Source of the DNA: Candidatus Leptofilum gracile
GTDB taxonomy: Bacteria; Chloroflexota; Anaerolineae; Promineifilales; Promineifilaceae
DNA: 27,202 nt
Assembly: GCA_016713825.1 (NCBI GenBank)
Contig: JADJOJ010000002.1
Location: 1-27,202 of the forward strand
Direction: 5' to 3'
The position numbers and the translations under genes are program-made. Positions 15,998 through 26,157 of the stretch are shown here, one piece after another (the first letter of the stretch is position 1; each line of letters opens with the position of its first letter). The notes under the pieces are model-generated. The model saw only the letters and a program-made list of their open reading frames with translations. It was not told the DNA's origin and did not search any database.

Positions 15998-17604
15998 TTA
16001 CCAGCCTACGGCCGTTCCATCATTCCTCGGTTCGCTGCCGCCGATAAGCACCCCGCTGGCCGGGTCGCGCACAATCACCTGCCCACCGCCGTAATGCAGG
16101 GGCTGCCCCTTGGGCCACAGGGTGTGGCCGCGCCGAGCCAGGGCGTGGCGGATGTCATCGGGCACGGCCGTTTCCAACGCCACCTGCTTATCCTTCAGCC
16201 AGTTGAAGCGGGGCGCATCCAGCGCCGTCTGCGGATCCATACCAAAATCGATCAGATTGATGCCCACTTGCAAATGGCCCTGCGGCTGCATAAAGCCGCC
16301 CATCACCCCAAAACTGCTCCACGCCTGCCCATTTTTGGTGATAAAGCCGGGGATGATGGTGTGATACGGCCGTTTACCCGGCGCAGCCTCATTGGGATGG
16401 CCCGGTTCCAAACTAAAGTTGGCCCCCCGATTTTGCAGCTGCACCCCCGTGCTGCCCGCCGTGATGCCGCTGCCAAAGCCCATGTACAAACTTTGAATCC
16501 AGCTCACCATGTTGCCGTGGCCGTCTGCCACCGTCAGGTAAACCGTGTCGCCGTGGATTTGCGGCGTGCCGGGTGTGGGCGGCAAGGCACAATCTGGCTG
16601 GATGAGCGCCAGGCGGCTGCGCGTGTAGCTGTCGCTCAGCAGGGCGGCGATGGGCACCGCTGCCTGGCGCGGATCGGCAATGTAGGCATGGGCGTCGGCA
16701 AAGGCCAGCTTCATCGCCTCGATGAGCGTGTGGTAATAATCGGCCGTGCCATAGCCCAGCGCGGGCAAATCGAACTGCTTGGCGATGTTTAGCGCCAGCA
16801 GCGCGGTTAAGCCCTGGCCGTTGGGCGGAATTTCGTGGAAGACGGTGCCATCCTTGTAGGCAACGCTGATTGGCTCTACCCATTCGGCGCGGTAGTTGGC
16901 CAAATCATCTTCTGTGAGAAAACCGCCATCCGCCTGTACCGCCTGGGCAATCTGGCGGGCGATGTCGCCCTGGTAAAACGCCTCTACCCCGTTTTCGGCG
17001 ATGGTTTGCAGGGTGTGGGCAAATTCGGGGTTTTGAAACAGTTCGGCGGTGCGGGGGAACGGCCGTTGGGCAACCATACGCGCCTGGAATCTGGCAATCG
17101 GCTCATCTTTTCCATAGAAAGCTGCCAGGAACGGGCAATGCGTTGGCTCACAGGGTAGCCATCTCGCGCATAGGCGATGGGGCGGTTCAACAGCGTATCC
17201 AGCCCCAGGCTGCCAAATCGTTCCAGCGCCAACTGCCAGCCACGCAGGCTGCCCGGCACCGTCACGGCCAGCCCGCCGATGGGGGGGAATTGCTCATGTC
17301 CTTGATTGCGGACGAATTCGGCCGTTAAGCCCATCGGGGCAGGGCCGCTGGCGTTGAGACCGTACAGCTTTTGCTCATCTGCCTGCCAGATGAGAGCAAA
17401 TGCATCACCGCCAATGCCGGTAGAGCACGGCTCTACTACGCACAAGGTGGCTACCGTGGCGATGGCGGCATCTACAGCGTTGCCGCCCGCTTTTAGCACA
17501 TCCAGGCCAGCCATCGCCGCCAGAGGTTGGCTGGTGGCCACCAGCCCGTTGCGAGCAATAATGTTGGATCGTCTGCTGGGGTATTGAAACTGTTCAAATT
17601 TCAT
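15998..17604 (-). CDS. ggt: Gamma-glutamyltransferase (one frameshift)
   Basis: About 535 residues once a shift near 17055 is bridged. It lies at the C-run next to an ACGGCCGT copy, inside RVWLPNGR/PFPRTAELF. ATG 17604 is preceded by AAGGAAA. The Ntn-hydrolase family is clear: NGLVATSQPLAAMAGLDVLKAGGNAVDAAIA, EPCSTGIGGDAFAL, and GYGTADYYHTLIEAMKLAFADAHAYIADP. The autocatalytic cleavage/nucleophile Thr starts TVYLTVADGHGNMVSWIQS, followed by GSGITAGSTGVQLQNRGANFSL and PGKRPYHTIIPGF. The precursor cleaves itself before that Thr to form two subunits. The enzyme transfers or hydrolyses gamma-glutamyl groups, for example of glutathione. No signal peptide is seen, as in cytoplasmic YwrD-like members. 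It is divergent from lexA. Confidence 0.9.
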
Positions 17605-17651
17605 GCGCTTTCCTTAAAATTTTGTACCAGATAGGGCAGAGTAAATTTGCC

Positions 17652-17680
17652 TTGACACCGAACAGGTGTTCGTGTATACT
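17652..17680 (+). promoter_or_regulatory. lexA promoter with SOS box in the spacer
   Basis: -35 TTGACA (17652-17657), 17-base spacer, -10 TATACT (17675-17680). The spacer contains CGAACAGGTGTTCG (17659-17672), an exact match to the Bacillus-type LexA/DinR box CGAACRNRYGTTCG. A bound LexA dimer would cover both promoter elements, giving autorepression. The expected transcript has a leader of about 105 bases. Confidence 0.9.
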
Positions 17681-17793
17681 GCACCCAGAACAAATGAGCG
17701 ATTGTCATAATGTGTGCAAATAGTAATTTAACGTAGATTTCTCTAGTTTAGCAGATTGCATGATATCGCGGCAGCCGTAGAGGAGTAGGCGCA

Positions 17794-18498
17794 ATGGGTA
17801 AAAAAGGTTTATCAGAACGTCAAAAAAATATTTTGGCTTACATTCAGGAATATGTTGACGACTTTGGGCGACCGCCTACCATCCGCGAAATTGGTAGTGC
17901 CGTAAACATCAGTTCCACCTCTGTTGTAAATTACAACCTGACCAAATTGAAAGAGCGCGGTCTGCTTGAGCGGGACGCGGACGTATCGCGTGGGTTGCGT
18001 TTAACCGATATGGCCACTGAGGTGACGGAGCAGGTTGTGGAGACGGTTAGCCAGGTTGTGGAGAAGGTGAGTACGGCCGTTTCCAACATGTTTCGGGTGC
18101 CGCTGCTGGGTAATATCGTAGCTGGTTCGCCAATCGAAGTAGGCAATGGTGATTTTTCTGTCTACGATGAAGAAGATGCCATAGAAGTGAGCAGCAGCAT
18201 GATTTCTGGTCGCCATGACAATCTCTACGCGTTGCGGGTCAATGGGGATTCCATGATCGATGCGATGGTCAATGATGGTGACATCGTGATTATGCGCCAC
18301 GACAGTGATGCCCGTAACGGGGAGATGGTGGCTGTTTGGCTGCGCGATGACACAACCACGCTAAAATATTATTATCAAGAAGGCAACAAAGTGCGCTTGC
18401 AACCAGCCAACCCGACAATGGACCCGATTTACGTAGACCGCAAAGATGTTCAGGTGCAGGGCAAAGTGATGATGGTGCTGCGGCAAACTGCACGGTAG
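17794..18498 (+). CDS. lexA: LexA repressor, SOS-response regulator
   Basis: An intact 234-residue frame. ATG 17794 follows AGGAG (17781-17785). The N-terminal winged helix-turn-helix is typical (LSERQKNILAYIQEYVDDFGRPPTIREIG ... SSTSVVNYNLTKLKERGLLER). The peptidase S24 domain has the self-cleavage pair Ala110-Gly111 in GNIVAGSPI, nucleophile Ser153 in NGDSMIDA and general base Lys191 in TTLKYYY. RecA filaments on single-stranded DNA trigger cleavage and so derepress the regulon. The linker (residues ~72-100) is longer than usual and repetitive, with EVTEQVVETVSQVVEKVSTAVS. The ACGGCCGT palindrome encodes its TAV. The SOS box in its own promoter supports the call. No other SOS box of the same quality is seen in the window. 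Confidence 0.96.
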   Translation: MGKKGLSERQKNILAYIQEYVDDFGRPPTIREIGSAVNISSTSVVNYNLTKLKERGLLERDADVSRGLRLTDMATEVTEQVVETVSQVVEKVSTAVSNMFRVPLLGNIVAGSPIEVGNGDFSVYDEEDAIEVSSSMISGRHDNLYALRVNGDSMIDAMVNDGDIVIMRHDSDARNGEMVAVWLRDDTTTLKYYYQEGNKVRLQPANPTMDPIYVDRKDVQVQGKVMMVLRQTAR

Positions 18499-18516
18499 CA
18501 AACAGTTTAAAGTTGT

Positions 18517-18548
18517 ATGGACGGCCGTTACGCGCCGTCCATTTTTTA
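18517..18548 (+). terminator. Intrinsic terminator of lexA
   Basis: ATGGACGGC (18517-18525) pairs with GCCGTCCAT (18534-18542), 8-base loop, then a run of six T. An ACGGCCGT octamer (18521-18528) forms part of the left arm and loop. Confidence 0.85.
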
Positions 18549-18622
18549 TCCATAAATAGAACATGTGTGCTTAATTTGGGCGTACTGGAACGCATCATGA
18601 GTGAAAAGAATCCTGGCAAAAG

Positions 18623-19861
18623 ATGAATAAAGAAGCGCGACTGCGGCATCAGCTAGAGCTGCAATCGCGCCAAATTGAGCGCGTGTTTTCCACTCACCAG
18701 GTGCCAACCCGGGTGGCCGGTGGGCAGGTAGAAACCCAATCCATTCGGTTTGACCTGCAATCTCACCTGGAATCTGGTTTGCACCGGCTGCGGGGACTAA
18801 AGCGAGATTTGCTCTCGGTGCTGGGCGTTGCGGACGTGTCGCTGGTGAAAGATGAGCGGGGGGCAGTGGCGGCTGGACATCGTTCGGCCGCACGAACCGC
18901 CCGTGGCTTTGCTAGATTTACTGCCGCTGCTGCCAGCGCTGCCAGAGAGTACGGCCGTTTTGGGCATCGATGAAGAGGGTGCCCCACTGCTGCTTCCTTT
19001 TGCCGACCCAGACATCACCCACGCCTTGCTTGTGGGGGCAGACGGCGCAGGCAAGACCGCGTTGCTGCGTACGCTGGCCATTTCACTGGCCATGACTAAC
19101 CGGCAATCTAAGCTGCAACTGCTGGTGATCGATCCAGACCGGCCGGCACAAACCAATCGCGAACTGGCGCCTCTGATGTTTCTGCCGCACTTGCTCAGCC
19201 AGGTGGTTATTGAAGCCGACGAAGCGTTGCGTACTTTGCAAGTGTTGGTAGACGAGATGTATCACCGGCTGAAATACGAAACGATTCGTCCGACTATCGT
19301 GACGCTCATCGACAACGTGGAGGTGCTGTTTGCCACCAACCGGGCCGACATGCATGCGGCTTTGGCTGAACTGCTGCAACGTGGGGCCGAAGTGGGCATT
19401 CACCTGGTATTGGCTACCAGCCAACCAACGGCCGATTGGTTGAGCAGCGTGATGCGGGCAAACTTGCCGCTGCGCCTGGTGGGGCGGGTGCGGGATGAGG
19501 CAGAATCTTTGGCGGCAACGGCCGTTGTGGGGGCCGAGGCACACGCCTTGTTGGGTGAAGGTGATTTTTGGCCGTGGCCGATGGCAGCCAGGTGCATTTT
19601 CAGGCGGCCTTCATTGGCAATTATGATTTGCACCTGACGCTGGAAACCATTCACCGCAACCGGCCCCAGCCATTGCTGGCTCAACCGCTGCTGTTAGGCG
19701 AGGGCGAGGCAGATTCCCCTGCCTTTAATTGGGAGCGGGCGGACGAGCTGTCGGGCAATATTGCTGCCAATGAGGCTGATCCGGTGCGTGGCAAAGATGC
19801 GTTAGAGCTTTTGAGGACAGTACTCAGGAGACTTCATGAGTGGGGGCACTCCCACGGATGA
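18623..19861 (+). CDS. FtsK/SpoIIIE-like ATPase domain protein (frameshifted)
   Basis: About 415 residues after bridging shifts near 18865 and at a T5 run near 19570. After a helical start (MNKEARLRHQLELQSRQIERVF) comes an FtsK-beta-like region (TRVAGGQVETQSIRFDL, GLKRDLLSVLGVADVSLV). The RecA-like motor follows: Walker A GADGAGKTALLRTLA, Walker B IVTLIDNVEVLF, and the FtsK-type LLQRGAEVGIHLVLATSQPT. It ends without a visible gamma winged-helix domain, and no membrane helices are present, so it is a soluble, reduced form. FtsK family motors pump double-stranded DNA. Soluble relatives also serve in plasmid transfer and type VII secretion, so the role is open. It starts 75 bases after the lexA terminator. 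It could be transcribed separately or by read-through. Confidence 0.78.
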
Positions 19862-19870
19862 AAACCTTGC

Positions 19871-19889
19871 GTCGGATTGGCAATCCGAC
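19871..19889. repeat. Small perfect hairpin
   Basis: GTCGGATT (19871-19878) pairs with AATCCGAC (19882-19889) with a 3-base loop, between the FtsK-like gene and the small gene. No T-run follows, so a terminator is unlikely. Confidence 0.6.
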
Positions 19890-19913
19890 CCACATTTATG
19901 AAGGATAAACAGG

Positions 19914-20138
19914 ATGAACGTTGGCATGTTGTGGCTAGATGACGATCGCAATCGGAGTCTTGATGAGAAGGTGAGTCGGGCGGTGGAATATTATGCAGAG
20001 AAGTACGGCCGTATGCCAGAACTCTGCCTGGTGAATAAAACCATGCTTGTCGAAGAAATGCTGGTGGGGAAGGTGAGCGTGCAGCCCCAGTCGGCGATTT
20101 TACCCCATTATTTTTGGCTGGGGATGAAGGCGTCTTAA
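19914..20138 (+). CDS. Small conserved-looking protein of unknown function (74 aa)
   Basis: An intact 74-residue frame from ATG 19914 (MNVGMLWLDDDRNRSLDEKVSRAV). It is acidic/amphipathic, with LWLDDD at the start, an YYAEKYGRMPELCLVN centre with a single Cys, and a hydrophobic end ILPHYFWLGMKAS. No signal peptide or membrane helix. I do not recognise a family with known function. The codon use and the in-frame YGR from an ACGGCCGT copy match the neighbours, which supports a real gene. It follows the FtsK-like gene by 52 bases on the same strand and converges with the next gene, with stops only six bases apart. Confidence 0.7.
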   Translation: MNVGMLWLDDDRNRSLDEKVSRAVEYYAEKYGRMPELCLVNKTMLVEEMLVGKVSVQPQSAILPHYFWLGMKAS

Positions 20139-20144
20139 GCCAAA

Positions 20145-21375
20145 TTACTCTTTAGCTACCATCAAAATTGAGCGACTACCACCTTCGATGAGGGTCATGC
20201 GTGCCTGGTAGATACGGCCGTCTGCCCCTTCAATTTCGGCCGTGGTGTGCAGGTTTGTGCGACTATCCTGCATAATAAATTCAATAGCTGCTTCATTTTT
20301 CAGCAGCTTGTTGATGGGATGCCCCACCACTCTTGCCTCTGGCAGTTCAAACAGTTCGCGGGCTGCTTTGTTCAACAGCAGCAGCTTATCTTCATTATCC
20401 ACCACCAACACCGGGTCATCAATCTGGTCTACCACCACAGAAAGCGTCACGCGCTGCTGCTCAATGTCTGAGTAGATGTTGGCGTTGTTGATGGCAATGG
20501 TGGCATAGCCACCCAAAGCGGAGAGGGCGCGCGTATCGTTGCTGTCGAATGAGGTTTCTTTGAGGCGATTGGTAACACCGAGCACCCCAATGGGCTTGTT
20601 TTGCAGAATTAGCGGTACGTAAATGAGTGATTTCACCAGGGAGGGCGGTGTGCGTACGTTTCCATTGCGAATCGTTGCCGATGGCGATGGCTCGTTTGGT
20701 TTGCAGCACTTTACCAGCCAGACTGTCGTTGACGCGCTTGCGCATGGATTGGGCTTTGGAGTCCAGGTTTTGGAAGCGCGGATGTACAGTTCGCCCTGTT
20801 CTTCATCTAGCAGCATGAGGGAGCCCTCTTCTTGCGCCGACAACGTAAACGGCCGCTTCCACCACGCGGTGCAGCACCTCTTCAAATCTAGCGATGAGGC
20901 GACGGATTTACCCACGCCATACAGCACGTTCAGTTCCTGGGCGCGCCGTTGGAGCTGCGAGTTGCTTTCCATGAGCTGCTGCACCAGCTGGTCCCGTTAG
21001 CGCTGCAAGCGGCTTTCGCGCAAAGCGCGGTCTACCGATTCGCTAATCTCATCGGCATCAAATGGTTTTATGACGTAATCGCGAATACCGAGGCGGAAGG
21101 CCGCAACGGCCGATTCCTCAGAACCATGCGCCGTTGCCAAAATTGCGGGTATTTCAATGCCGCGTTCCCGAAGCTTTTCCAACACTTCCAGGCCAGTTAG
21201 ACGGGGCATTTGTTGATCACAATCATCAGATCTGGCTCTTTAGCTATCGCCATCTCCAGACCCATTAAACCATTGGAGGCTTGCAATACTTCAAAACCTT
21301 TTGGCTGCAAAATATATTCGCACAAAAATCGCGAATCTCTTGTGAATCATCAATGATGAGTACGCGTTCGTACAT
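20145..21375 (-). CDS. Response regulator receiver-GAF-PAS protein (broken by shifts and an in-frame stop)
   Basis: I start at ATG 21375 (MYERVLIIDDSQEIRD), preceded by AAAGGAT. The receiver domain reads IIDDSQE, the phospho-Asp region IVDQQMPRLTGLEVLEKLRERG (one base missing just before it), LATAHGSEES and VIKPFDADE with the conserved Lys. At 20997 a TAA interrupts the frame, but translation continues in the same frame as RDQLVQQLMESNSQLQRRAQELN, the usual coiled linker. A GAF domain follows (LNVLYGVGKSVASSLDL, EGSLMLLDEEQGELYIRAS, VPLILQNKPIGVLGVTN), shifted twice near 20560-20850. Then comes a PAS domain (VVVDQIDDPVLVVDNEDKLLLLNKAARELFELPE). There is no kinase or output domain. It is likely one gene of ~410 residues; two coupled genes is the alternative. 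Confidence 0.75.
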
Positions 21376-21557
21376 ATATCATCCTTTCCTTAAGCTGGGA
21401 AGTGTCAATTTCACTATATTACTACTCGCGCTATAAGCATGCAACCATAGAAATCTGCCTAATTGTATACATTTTAAGCAGTTGTGGTGATAATCGAATT
21501 GCTCAGCCTAGGCTTAAAAAACTTGTCGCCCTGATTTGCATGGGATAGCATGACGCT
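21376..21557. other. Divergent intergenic region
   Basis: It separates the response-regulator gene (-) from the solute-binding protein gene (+) and must hold both promoters. It is AT-rich, but no convincing -35/-10 pair or operator stands out. Confidence 0.4.
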
Positions 21558-23429
21558 GTGATAGAAAAACAATCCAAGCACAATACATTTATATTCTTGA
21601 GCTGCCTCGCGTTCATTATAAGCGGAATCGTTTTATTTTCGGCATGTGCTGATAGCCAAGAAGTACCACCGATTGTCGTTACGGAGGTGTTCAACATTGC
21701 GGGTGAGGAGCTGATTGTCACCCGCATTTTAGAGCCAACGCCGACGCCAACGGCCGTTCCTCCTGCGTCGGAATCGGATGAAGCCGTGGTGCTAGACCTG
21801 AGCTTTGTGCGCACCAGTGTCCCCGGCATCGATCCGCAGGTAACCAATGACCCCGATGGCATTGACCTGATCGAGAACCTGTTTGTGGGGCTTACTCGTT
21901 ATAATCACGTCAACAACCAGGTAGAGCCCGCGTTGGCCCAATCTTGGGAAGTGTCGGAAAACGGCCATATCTGGACCTTTTCGCTGCGAGACGATATTTT
22001 TGGGTACGCCCGGGCGAGCGCGTGGTAGATGGCTACGTCATTGCAGAAGCCGTGCGACCGGTGGTGGCCAGCGATATTGTTTTTGCCATCCAGCGCACCT
22101 GTGCCCGCGAAACCAATTCCCCCGATGCATTTATCCTTTTCCTGATCCAAGGGTGTGAACAGGTGCACCAGCTGGCCACTGCTACCCCAGCTGATTTGGA
22201 AAATGTCGGTGTGCGAGCGCTGAACGATACCACGCTGCAAGTAAGCCTCAATCGTTCGGCAGCCCACTTTTTAACCATTACGAGCCTTTGGTTTATGCGC
22301 CCCCTGCCTCGCGAACTGTTCGAGGAGTCTTTTGTAGAAGAGTATGGGAGCGATTGGCAAACGGCCGATTCAAAACGGGCACCCTTCTTAACCAGCGGCC
22401 CCCTTTACGCCCCTCGATGAAACCTTTGGCACGTTGCAGCGCAATACCCTCTGGCCCATCCCATTTCAGGGCAATACCGAATTTGTTCAGATCAACTACG
22501 TTGATACCGATGATATTGCCTTGTTGCTTTGGCAGGCCAAGTCGCTGGATGTCATTGAGGCCACCAACATAAACCAGACTACGTTGTCTAATGCCACCTT
22601 GCAGCAGCTGCGCCTGGTAAGCCAGCAAACGCTTTTTACCTCAACTTTAATTTTGAAAGCGGTGTGTTCCGAGAGGCAAACATACGCCGAGCGTTCAGTG
22701 CGGCAATTGATCGCCAATTTTTGGTGGAGGAAGTGTTTGGCAATGCCGCGTTGCCCATGCGCCACCTGTTGCCGCCTGGCGTCGTTGGCGCGCCGCCCGT
22801 TGACCAGGTTGGTTTTGGGCCACTGCCCCGACTATGCTCAGCCTGCAAATGGCCGAAAGTGGCTTCCGCACCTGTCGCCTGATTCCTAGCGATATTCGTT
22901 TCACTGGTTACCTCGTCTGACCTTTCGCTGTTGCAGGCGGAACTGATTATCCAGATGTGGATTGATGAATTGGGCTGTGATGAGTCGCAATTTCTGGTGG
23001 AGCAGGTGCCTTTTTGGCACGCTGCTGGCCAACACGCGGGCCGATGCTGGTGCCGCTCGACCCGACATTTGGGAGCTGGCCTGGGCCTCGGTACTTCCCC
23101 GACGGGCAAAATTGGATGGGTGATTTGCTCACTGCCAGGGAAAGCGAGAACCGTGAGAAACGGCCGTAATGGCGAAGTCGATACGCTTATTCGGGAAGCG
23201 GCTAACACCCTGGATATGGGCAAACGGCTGGAGCTGTACCGCCAAATTGAAAACATCATGTTTGGCGAATCTGGCATTATGCCTTTGGTCCCCTTTACCT
23301 GCCCGCCGACCTGGTTCTGGTGCAGGATTGGCTGACCTACCAGCCCGCCTTGTTTGGTGGCGAGCAGTACGACAGTTACGTCATTGAAGTGGCGCGTAAG
23401 GAGTTGGAACGAGTCGGTCCCATCAATGA
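21558..23429 (+). CDS. Family 5 extracellular solute-binding lipoprotein (ABC importer), frameshifted
   Basis: It starts at GTG 21558 with a lipoprotein signal (IFLSCLAFIISGIVLFSAC, lipobox FSAC). A Thr/Pro linker (EPTPTPTAVPP) carries an ACGGCCGT copy. The SBP_bac_5 fold follows: TSVPGIDPQVTNDPDGIDLIENLFVGLTRYN, PALAQSWEVSENGHIWTFSLRDDIF, SDIVFAIQRTC, and the family signature FREANIRRAFSAAIDRQFLVEEVFG. Near the end are LIREAANTLDMGKRLELYRQIENIMF and MPLVPLYLPADLVLVQDWL. These proteins capture oligopeptides or similar solutes for an ABC permease. No permease or ATPase gene is in the window. Shifts occur at a T5 run (21997), a C5 run (22399), a T5 run (22634) and several places between 22820 and 23320. 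The end is uncertain. A TGA at 23427-23429 overlapping the rsmG ATG is my best estimate. Confidence 0.8.
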
Positions 23430-24135
23430 CAGTTTCTACAGAATGGGAGCGATTTGCGGCCTGGGCCGCTTCTCAGGCGTGCCGCTGACGCCCGAGCAGG
23501 TGGCGGATTTGCCATCCACCAGCAGCTGCTTTTGGACTGGAATGCGCGGATGAACTTAACGGCCGTTTGGGAACCGGCCGAAATTCGCCTGCGCCATTTT
23601 TTGGATTCGTTGAGCTGTGCGCGGGTAACGGGGATTTGAACTGGCCGTTCCCCATCGACGTGGGTACGGGGCTGGGTTACTGGCTTGCCGCTCAAAACTT
23701 TGTTCCCCCACATGCGCCTGGACGCTGGTGCGTGGCCAAGACGGGCAATTTTTGCAGGCGGTGGTAGATGCGCTGGCGCTGGGCAGGGTTACCATTGTGG
23801 CGGAACGGGCCGAGCTGCTAGGCCAGATGCCCCAGCACCGCCAGCAATATGATTGCCAGCAACGGCGCGCGCCGTTGCCGAGCTGCACGCTGGTAGAATT
23901 TTTGCTGCCGCTGTGCCGGGCAGGGGGTGCCGTGCTGGCCCAAAAAGGGGAGGGGGTGCATGAGGAGCTGCCAAACGGGCAAACGGCCGTTCCCTGTTGG
24001 GGTGCCCAGCCAGAACTTGCCGAAGTGACCTGCCCGGAAGAGAGCAGCCGCATTATTTTATCATTATCAAAAAGGTGGGGAAACGCCAGAAAGAAAATAT
24101 CCTCGCCGAGTGGGAATGCCAGAAACGGAGGTTAA
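23426..24135 (+). CDS. rsmG: 16S rRNA (guanine527-N7)-methyltransferase RsmG (frameshifted)
   Basis: About 236 residues when shifts are bridged, the normal RsmG length. It starts at ATG 23426 (MTVSTEWERFAAWAASQ), in an ATGA that may overlap the previous gene's stop. Family marks: QQLLLDWNARMNLTAVWEPAEIRLRHFLDSLSC, the SAM-binding FPIDVGTG...LP, the MRL...VES-AKKT-FLQAVVDAL segment, VTIVAERAELL, and LVEFLLPLCRAGGAVLAQKG. The end is HYFIIIKKVGK...YPRRVGMPE. RsmG methylates G527 of 16S rRNA using SAM; loss gives low-level streptomycin resistance. Shifts occur near 23476, 23500, 23630-23700, 23740, 23860, 23960 and 24080. An essential-like housekeeping gene broken this often points to poor read accuracy. 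Confidence 0.85.
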
Positions 24136-26119
24136 GCTCTTCTTCGGCCAACGTTTGTTCTTGGGTAATATGCACCTGGTACAGATTTTCCGGTTCATCC
24201 TTGCCCCGGAATTTCATAGCCCCCCATCGGGGTTAGCGGATGGGCTGAGCAGCCTGCTTGTGGTTACCTGGAGGCTTTTTGGCACACCCCCTTCAGATAC
24301 CACAATCTGGCCGTCCACGGCAATGTCTACCAGGCGGTGGGCGGTGTTGACGGCATCACCCACCATGGGAAGGTCATGCGCGTTTCAGCCCCCACATTAC
24401 GCCCACAATACTGTGCCCTCATCAATTTCGATGCCCATACCAAAACCGGTGTTAGCTCTTCGCAAACAGCTCCATCCTCAGGGCATTGAACCGTTTTTGC
24501 AGCAACAGCCGTTTCCACCGCCCGGCTGGCTGCATCTGCCTGATCAAACGGGGCATTAAACGCCACCAGAATTTCGTCGCCGGTGAGTTCAAAAATGGTG
24601 CCCTCGTAGCGGTAAACCACTTCTGTCATTTTGGTGAAAAATTTATTCAGCCGTTCAATTACTTCATTGGGGCCAACCATGCGGGTAAAGCGGGTAAAAC
24701 TGCGAATATCAGCAAACATCACCACGGCACGGCGTCTTTCCCGGCAGCCCATCAGCCCCGGTTCATGCGATGGCCATAATCGACCAGGCTTGGCCCCATG
24801 TAACGGGAGAACGTTTCTTTAATTTCCTGCTTCTGCTCGCTCTTCCGCCAGCCGGAATTCTTCAATGCGCTTGAGTTCTGTAATGTCTTGTAAAACGACT
24901 GCATACCCACACACCCTGAATTGGCGAGACGCTGGTGAATAAGGTCCTGCCATTGTCCATTTTTAATTTCCTGAGCGTTGGCCTGGTTGCCGCCATTGCT
25001 GTACACCGTCAGCAACACGCTCAAAGGCGGCACATCACCAATATATTTTCCCGGCAACCTCTTCTGTTTTCAGGGTGAAACAGCCGTTCGGCCGCCTGGT
25101 TGAACATAGAAATTTGCCAATTTTCATCTGTGGTGACGATGGCATTGGTCGCCTGCCGCAAAATCGCTTCCAGCTTGCGGCGCTCTTCGCTTGATTTCTG
25201 CTAAACAAATGGGCATTGGCGATGGCGGTAGAAACAGTGCTGCCCAAGCGTTCAGCAGCTTTTTTGTGTTCCTCCGTAAAGTAGCCAATGTCGGGATGGT
25301 TGAGAATTGAGAATACGCACCATGCGGTCGGAGCCAATCAGCGGAATGCCAATGGCAGAGCCAGGTTCGCCTTCATCATCCGGCAGGGTGATCCAACGGT
25401 CATCCTGGCGAATATCGTCGAATATTATCGCTGCGCTTGTTGATAACCAACCAGCACCCAGGCCGCGCGTCATCACTTCTTGGGTTACCCGGTCGCTAAT
25501 TTCGATGGGGAGGCAGCCCGAATGATGAATTTGTGGTGGACCTCACCCCGCTCATTGAGCAGCAGATGTTGCCTGGTGGCGCCTACCGCCCCTTGGTTTG
25601 CTCGATGATGGTAGACATCATCGATTCCAGATCCAGTTGGGTGCTAACGGCCTGGCTGATGTTGTAGAGCAGTTTAAGCCGGTGGCGTTCTTCTTCCAGG
25701 TTGGGTTCTGGCCCGTTTTAGTTGGATGAGGGTGCGTACGCGAACCAGCAGCTCTTCCCGAATGTGGGGCGGAGAGAACCCATCGGCCCCGGCTCTTGCC
25801 TTCGATGCGGGATCTCTACTTTTGCTGAGGGCGTGATCGTGATGATGGGGATGGAGGTGTGTTCGCGGGTCTGCTTGGAGGATTTTGCAAACCTCAAAGC
25901 CGTTGATGTCGGGCATCATCGTCGAGGAGAATGAGATCGGGGTCGCTCCTGGGCCATTGAGATACCGTCTTGGCCGCCGCTGGCTTCCAAGATGCTGAGC
26001 CCATCAGCCGGAGTTGGAAGAGGCAGCAACCGATTTTCGCGCATGTCGTCGATGTTAAGTACGACGGAAGAGTCTTGTTGGGTCTGGTTCACAATACTAT
26101 TCACTCGAAAGTAGGGCAC
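24055..26119 (-). CDS. Response regulator-GAF-PAS-class III nucleotide cyclase (heavily frameshifted)
   Basis: Reading from 26119 (GTG; an internal GTG at 26092 is equally possible): receiver domain VVLNIDDMRENRLL, EASGGQDGISMAQERPDLILLD (partly shifted) and MMPDINGFEVCKILQADPRTH. Then a GAF domain (IIFDDIRQDDRWITLPDDEG, GSAIGIPLIGSDRMV, HPDIGYFTEEHKKAAERLGSTVSTAIANAHLF), PAS remnants near 24900-25130, and the pre-cyclase linker EIKETFSRYMGPSLVDY. The class III cyclase has RRAVVMFADIRSFTRF (first metal Asp), FELTGDEILVAFNAPFDQ (second metal Asp), NVGAETRMTFTMVGDAVN (partly shifted), and a tail FRGKDEPENLYQVHI. Predicted product is cAMP or cGMP under phosphorelay control. The base-recognition Lys before TGDE is replaced by Glu-Leu, so the nucleotide cannot be predicted. 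The 3' end overlaps rsmG in my reading and is uncertain. Confidence 0.75.
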
Positions 26120-26157
26120 TGGGCGTTAAAGCTGCGCTGTGCCGGGGTTATCGTTGG

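Noticed and set aside
15845..16792. A 315-residue plus-strand open frame across the tRNA and the end of the gamma-glutamyltransferase gene
   Set aside because: It reads through a tRNA gene and is the antisense shadow of a well-supported enzyme. The translation is rich in His, Arg and Ala with no domain.
17688..17701. A second SOS box (GAACAAATGAGC)
   Set aside because: Only the left half-site matches; the right half GAGC is not GTTC.
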